NCBI GenBank assembly: GCA_041655595.1
Contig: JBBAFB010000037.1
Location: forward strand, 1-16,522
Direction: 5' to 3'
DNA: 16,522 bases
DNA from: JBBAFB01 sp041655595
GTDB lineage: Bacteria; Bacillota; DULZ01
Shown here: piece by piece, positions 15,613 through 16,522 of the stretch
Layout of the letters: every line of letters starts with the position of its first letter
Numbering within the stretch: the first letter of the stretch is position 1
Notes under the pieces: model-generated
What the model was told of the DNA's origin: nothing
The model's database searches: none
Seen by the model: only the letters and a program-made list of their open reading frames with translations
Position numbers and translations under genes: made by a program

Positions 15613-16248
15613 ATGATAAAAGCAACGAAGGAACCCAAGCCGGGCGGTGAAATGAAAGATAAAATCCTGGAGGAAGCCTTGGAGATAATTTCCAAGCAGG
15701 GTTTTGATCTTTTCAGCATGAGAAAGCTGGCTGCCAAGTTAAATATTTCTGCTACCGCAATTTACTACTATTTTTCCAGCAAAGATGATATTTACCTTGA
15801 AATTTTGATGAAAAGTTTTGGGCAGCTACATCAGGAATTAAAAAATGCCTACCAACAAGGCGGGGATATCTACCAAAGAACAAAGGCGGTGATCCGGGCC
15901 TATATAGATTTTGGCATTAATCACCCTAACCAATATAATTTAATGTTCACCCTAATTCTTCCCAGACCAGAATACTATCAAGGTAGGAAGGAAGAGCCCT
16001 TTGCAATTAAAGAATTAGAAAATGCCTTAAGTACCATTTATACGGCAGAAAACATTTTTCTGGAATTCATACAAGAGTATCCGGGCATTTCGCCGGAAGA
16101 AATCAAGTTTCATACCTTCAGAATTTGGAGCACCCTCCACGGCCTAGTATCACTCTATATCAGTCAAACCGTTCATTATTACATTGAACCAACAGAGGAA
16201 ACAATTGAGAAAATAACGGATTATCTAACCCGCTCTTTGATGGTATAA
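15613..16248 (+). CDS. TetR/AcrR family transcriptional regulator
   Basis: One-component repressor; ligand and targets unknown. The N-terminal TetR DNA-binding domain spans about residues 15-62. Its helix-turn-helix is FSMRKLAAKLNISATAIYYYF, followed by SSKDDIYLEI. The C-terminal ligand-binding domain contains WSTLHGLVSLYI (about 173-184), the W-x3-HG signature of the TetR_C_33 group. The 211-residue length is typical. The ATG has a strong AAAGGAGGT site. The gene converges on an aldehyde dehydrogenase gene and is divergent from comEA. The aldehyde dehydrogenase is a possible target, but genes beyond the right edge cannot be seen. Confidence 0.92.
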   Translation: MIKATKEPKPGGEMKDKILEEALEIISKQGFDLFSMRKLAAKLNISATAIYYYFSSKDDIYLEILMKSFGQLHQELKNAYQQGGDIYQRTKAVIRAYIDFGINHPNQYNLMFTLILPRPEYYQGRKEEPFAIKELENALSTIYTAENIFLEFIQEYPGISPEEIKFHTFRIWSTLHGLVSLYISQTVHYYIEPTEETIEKITDYLTRSLMV

Positions 16249-16265
16249 AGCCAGTACTTTTACCC

Positions 16266-16285
16266 CCTCTACTTCAAGAGGCTTT
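16266..16285 (+). terminator. Weak terminator after the TetR gene
   Basis: CCTCT, six-base loop, AGAGG, then CTTTT. The stem is only five base pairs and overlaps the last codons of the convergent aldehyde dehydrogenase gene. Termination here is likely to be partial. Confidence 0.3.
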
Positions 16286-16522
16286 TCACCAAATTCAGTT
16301 GTTTTCTATGGGTGGGGTATCTGAAGGGCAAGTCAAACAGATTGGATTTATTTAAGATCCCCTTTTGATTAGAAAATATCTCGAAACTGGCTTTGCCATG
16401 ATATTTTCCCATGCCGCTTTCACCTACCCCCCCAAAGGGCAGATAAGGTGAGGCTATATGGGCAACAGTATCATTGATGCAACCCCCGCCAAAGGAAATG
16501 CCATTTAGGACAGGATCAACGT
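16269..16522 (-). CDS. Aldehyde dehydrogenase family protein, C-terminal 83 residues
   Basis: Minus-strand frame entering from the right edge and ending at the TAG at 16269-16271. The visible part reads SFGGGCINDTVAHIASPYLP, then FGGVGESGMGKYHGKASFE, and closes with a basic tail. These are the cofactor/oligomerisation segments at the C-terminus of NAD(P)-dependent aldehyde dehydrogenases. The FDLPFRYP ending is like the class-3-type enzymes (YwdH, AlkH, coniferyl aldehyde dehydrogenase) that oxidise fatty or aromatic aldehydes to acids. The catalytic Cys and Glu are outside the window, so activity cannot be judged. Its stop is 20 bases from the stop of the convergent TetR gene. Confidence 0.93.
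   Translation of the reverse strand, partial: VDPVLNGISFGGGCINDTVAHIASPYLPFGGVGESGMGKYHGKASFEIFSNQKGILNKSNLFDLPFRYPTHRKQLNLVKSLLK

Noticed and set aside
16430..16440. Possible frameshift at the G7 run (minus strand) in the aldehyde dehydrogenase gene
   Set aside because: Recounting gives seven G, and the frame reads straight through FGGVGESGMGKYHG to the TAG, so the gene is intact here.
1..16522. CRISPR array, tRNA or rRNA gene, insertion sequence
   Set aside because: No regularly spaced repeats, cloverleaf, rRNA segments, transposase or terminal inverted repeats were seen. Intergenic gaps are all shorter than about 250 bases.

Overview
The window looks like chromosomal core DNA from a low-to-middle GC, endospore-forming Firmicute of the class Clostridia, possibly Peptococcaceae-like. 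The evidence is spoIIP, a CIRCE-controlled hrcA-grpE-dnaK-dnaJ operon, strong AGGAGG-type ribosome binding sites, and the comEA-comEC-holA / rpsT / spoIIP-lepA-hemW / heat-shock gene order that recurs in this group. Lineage is inferred from gene content and order only.

Layout, left to right. Positions 1-4231 (minus strand) hold the heat-shock operon, transcribed hrcA, grpE, dnaK, dnaJ; dnaJ runs off the left edge. A sigma-A-type promoter (4288-4316) and a perfect CIRCE operator (4249-4275) lie just upstream of hrcA, so the operon should be repressed by its own first product. A perfect, bidirectional-looking terminator (4324-4356) separates it from a two-gene insert: an alpha/beta hydrolase and a six-helix membrane protein of unknown function. 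This pair lies between hemW and hrcA, which are usually neighbours. Next come hemW and lepA, co-transcribed from a promoter at 9049-9077, then spoIIP with its own terminator and a sigma-E-like promoter. A small four-helix YvlD/phage-holin-like protein follows, with a strong terminator.

rpsT (ribosomal protein S20) is the first plus-strand gene, with its own promoter and terminator. Beyond it the minus strand carries comEA-comEC-holA: the DNA receptor, the DNA-uptake channel, and the delta subunit of DNA polymerase III. At the right end a plus-strand TetR-family regulator converges on the 3' end of an aldehyde dehydrogenase gene that is cut by the window edge.

Most of the window is ordinary housekeeping, and I see no clear candidate for a wholly new system. 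The most unusual point is the junction of the membrane-protein gene and the hydrolase gene. The hydrolase's natural N-terminal membrane anchor is encoded upstream of any start codon in its frame, and it connects to the preceding gene by a -1 shift at a run of nine A residues (minus strand). This is either ribosomal or transcriptional slippage, or a homopolymer sequence error. Other points of interest are the absence of gpr at its usual place beside spoIIP and several unexplained short repeats near promoters.
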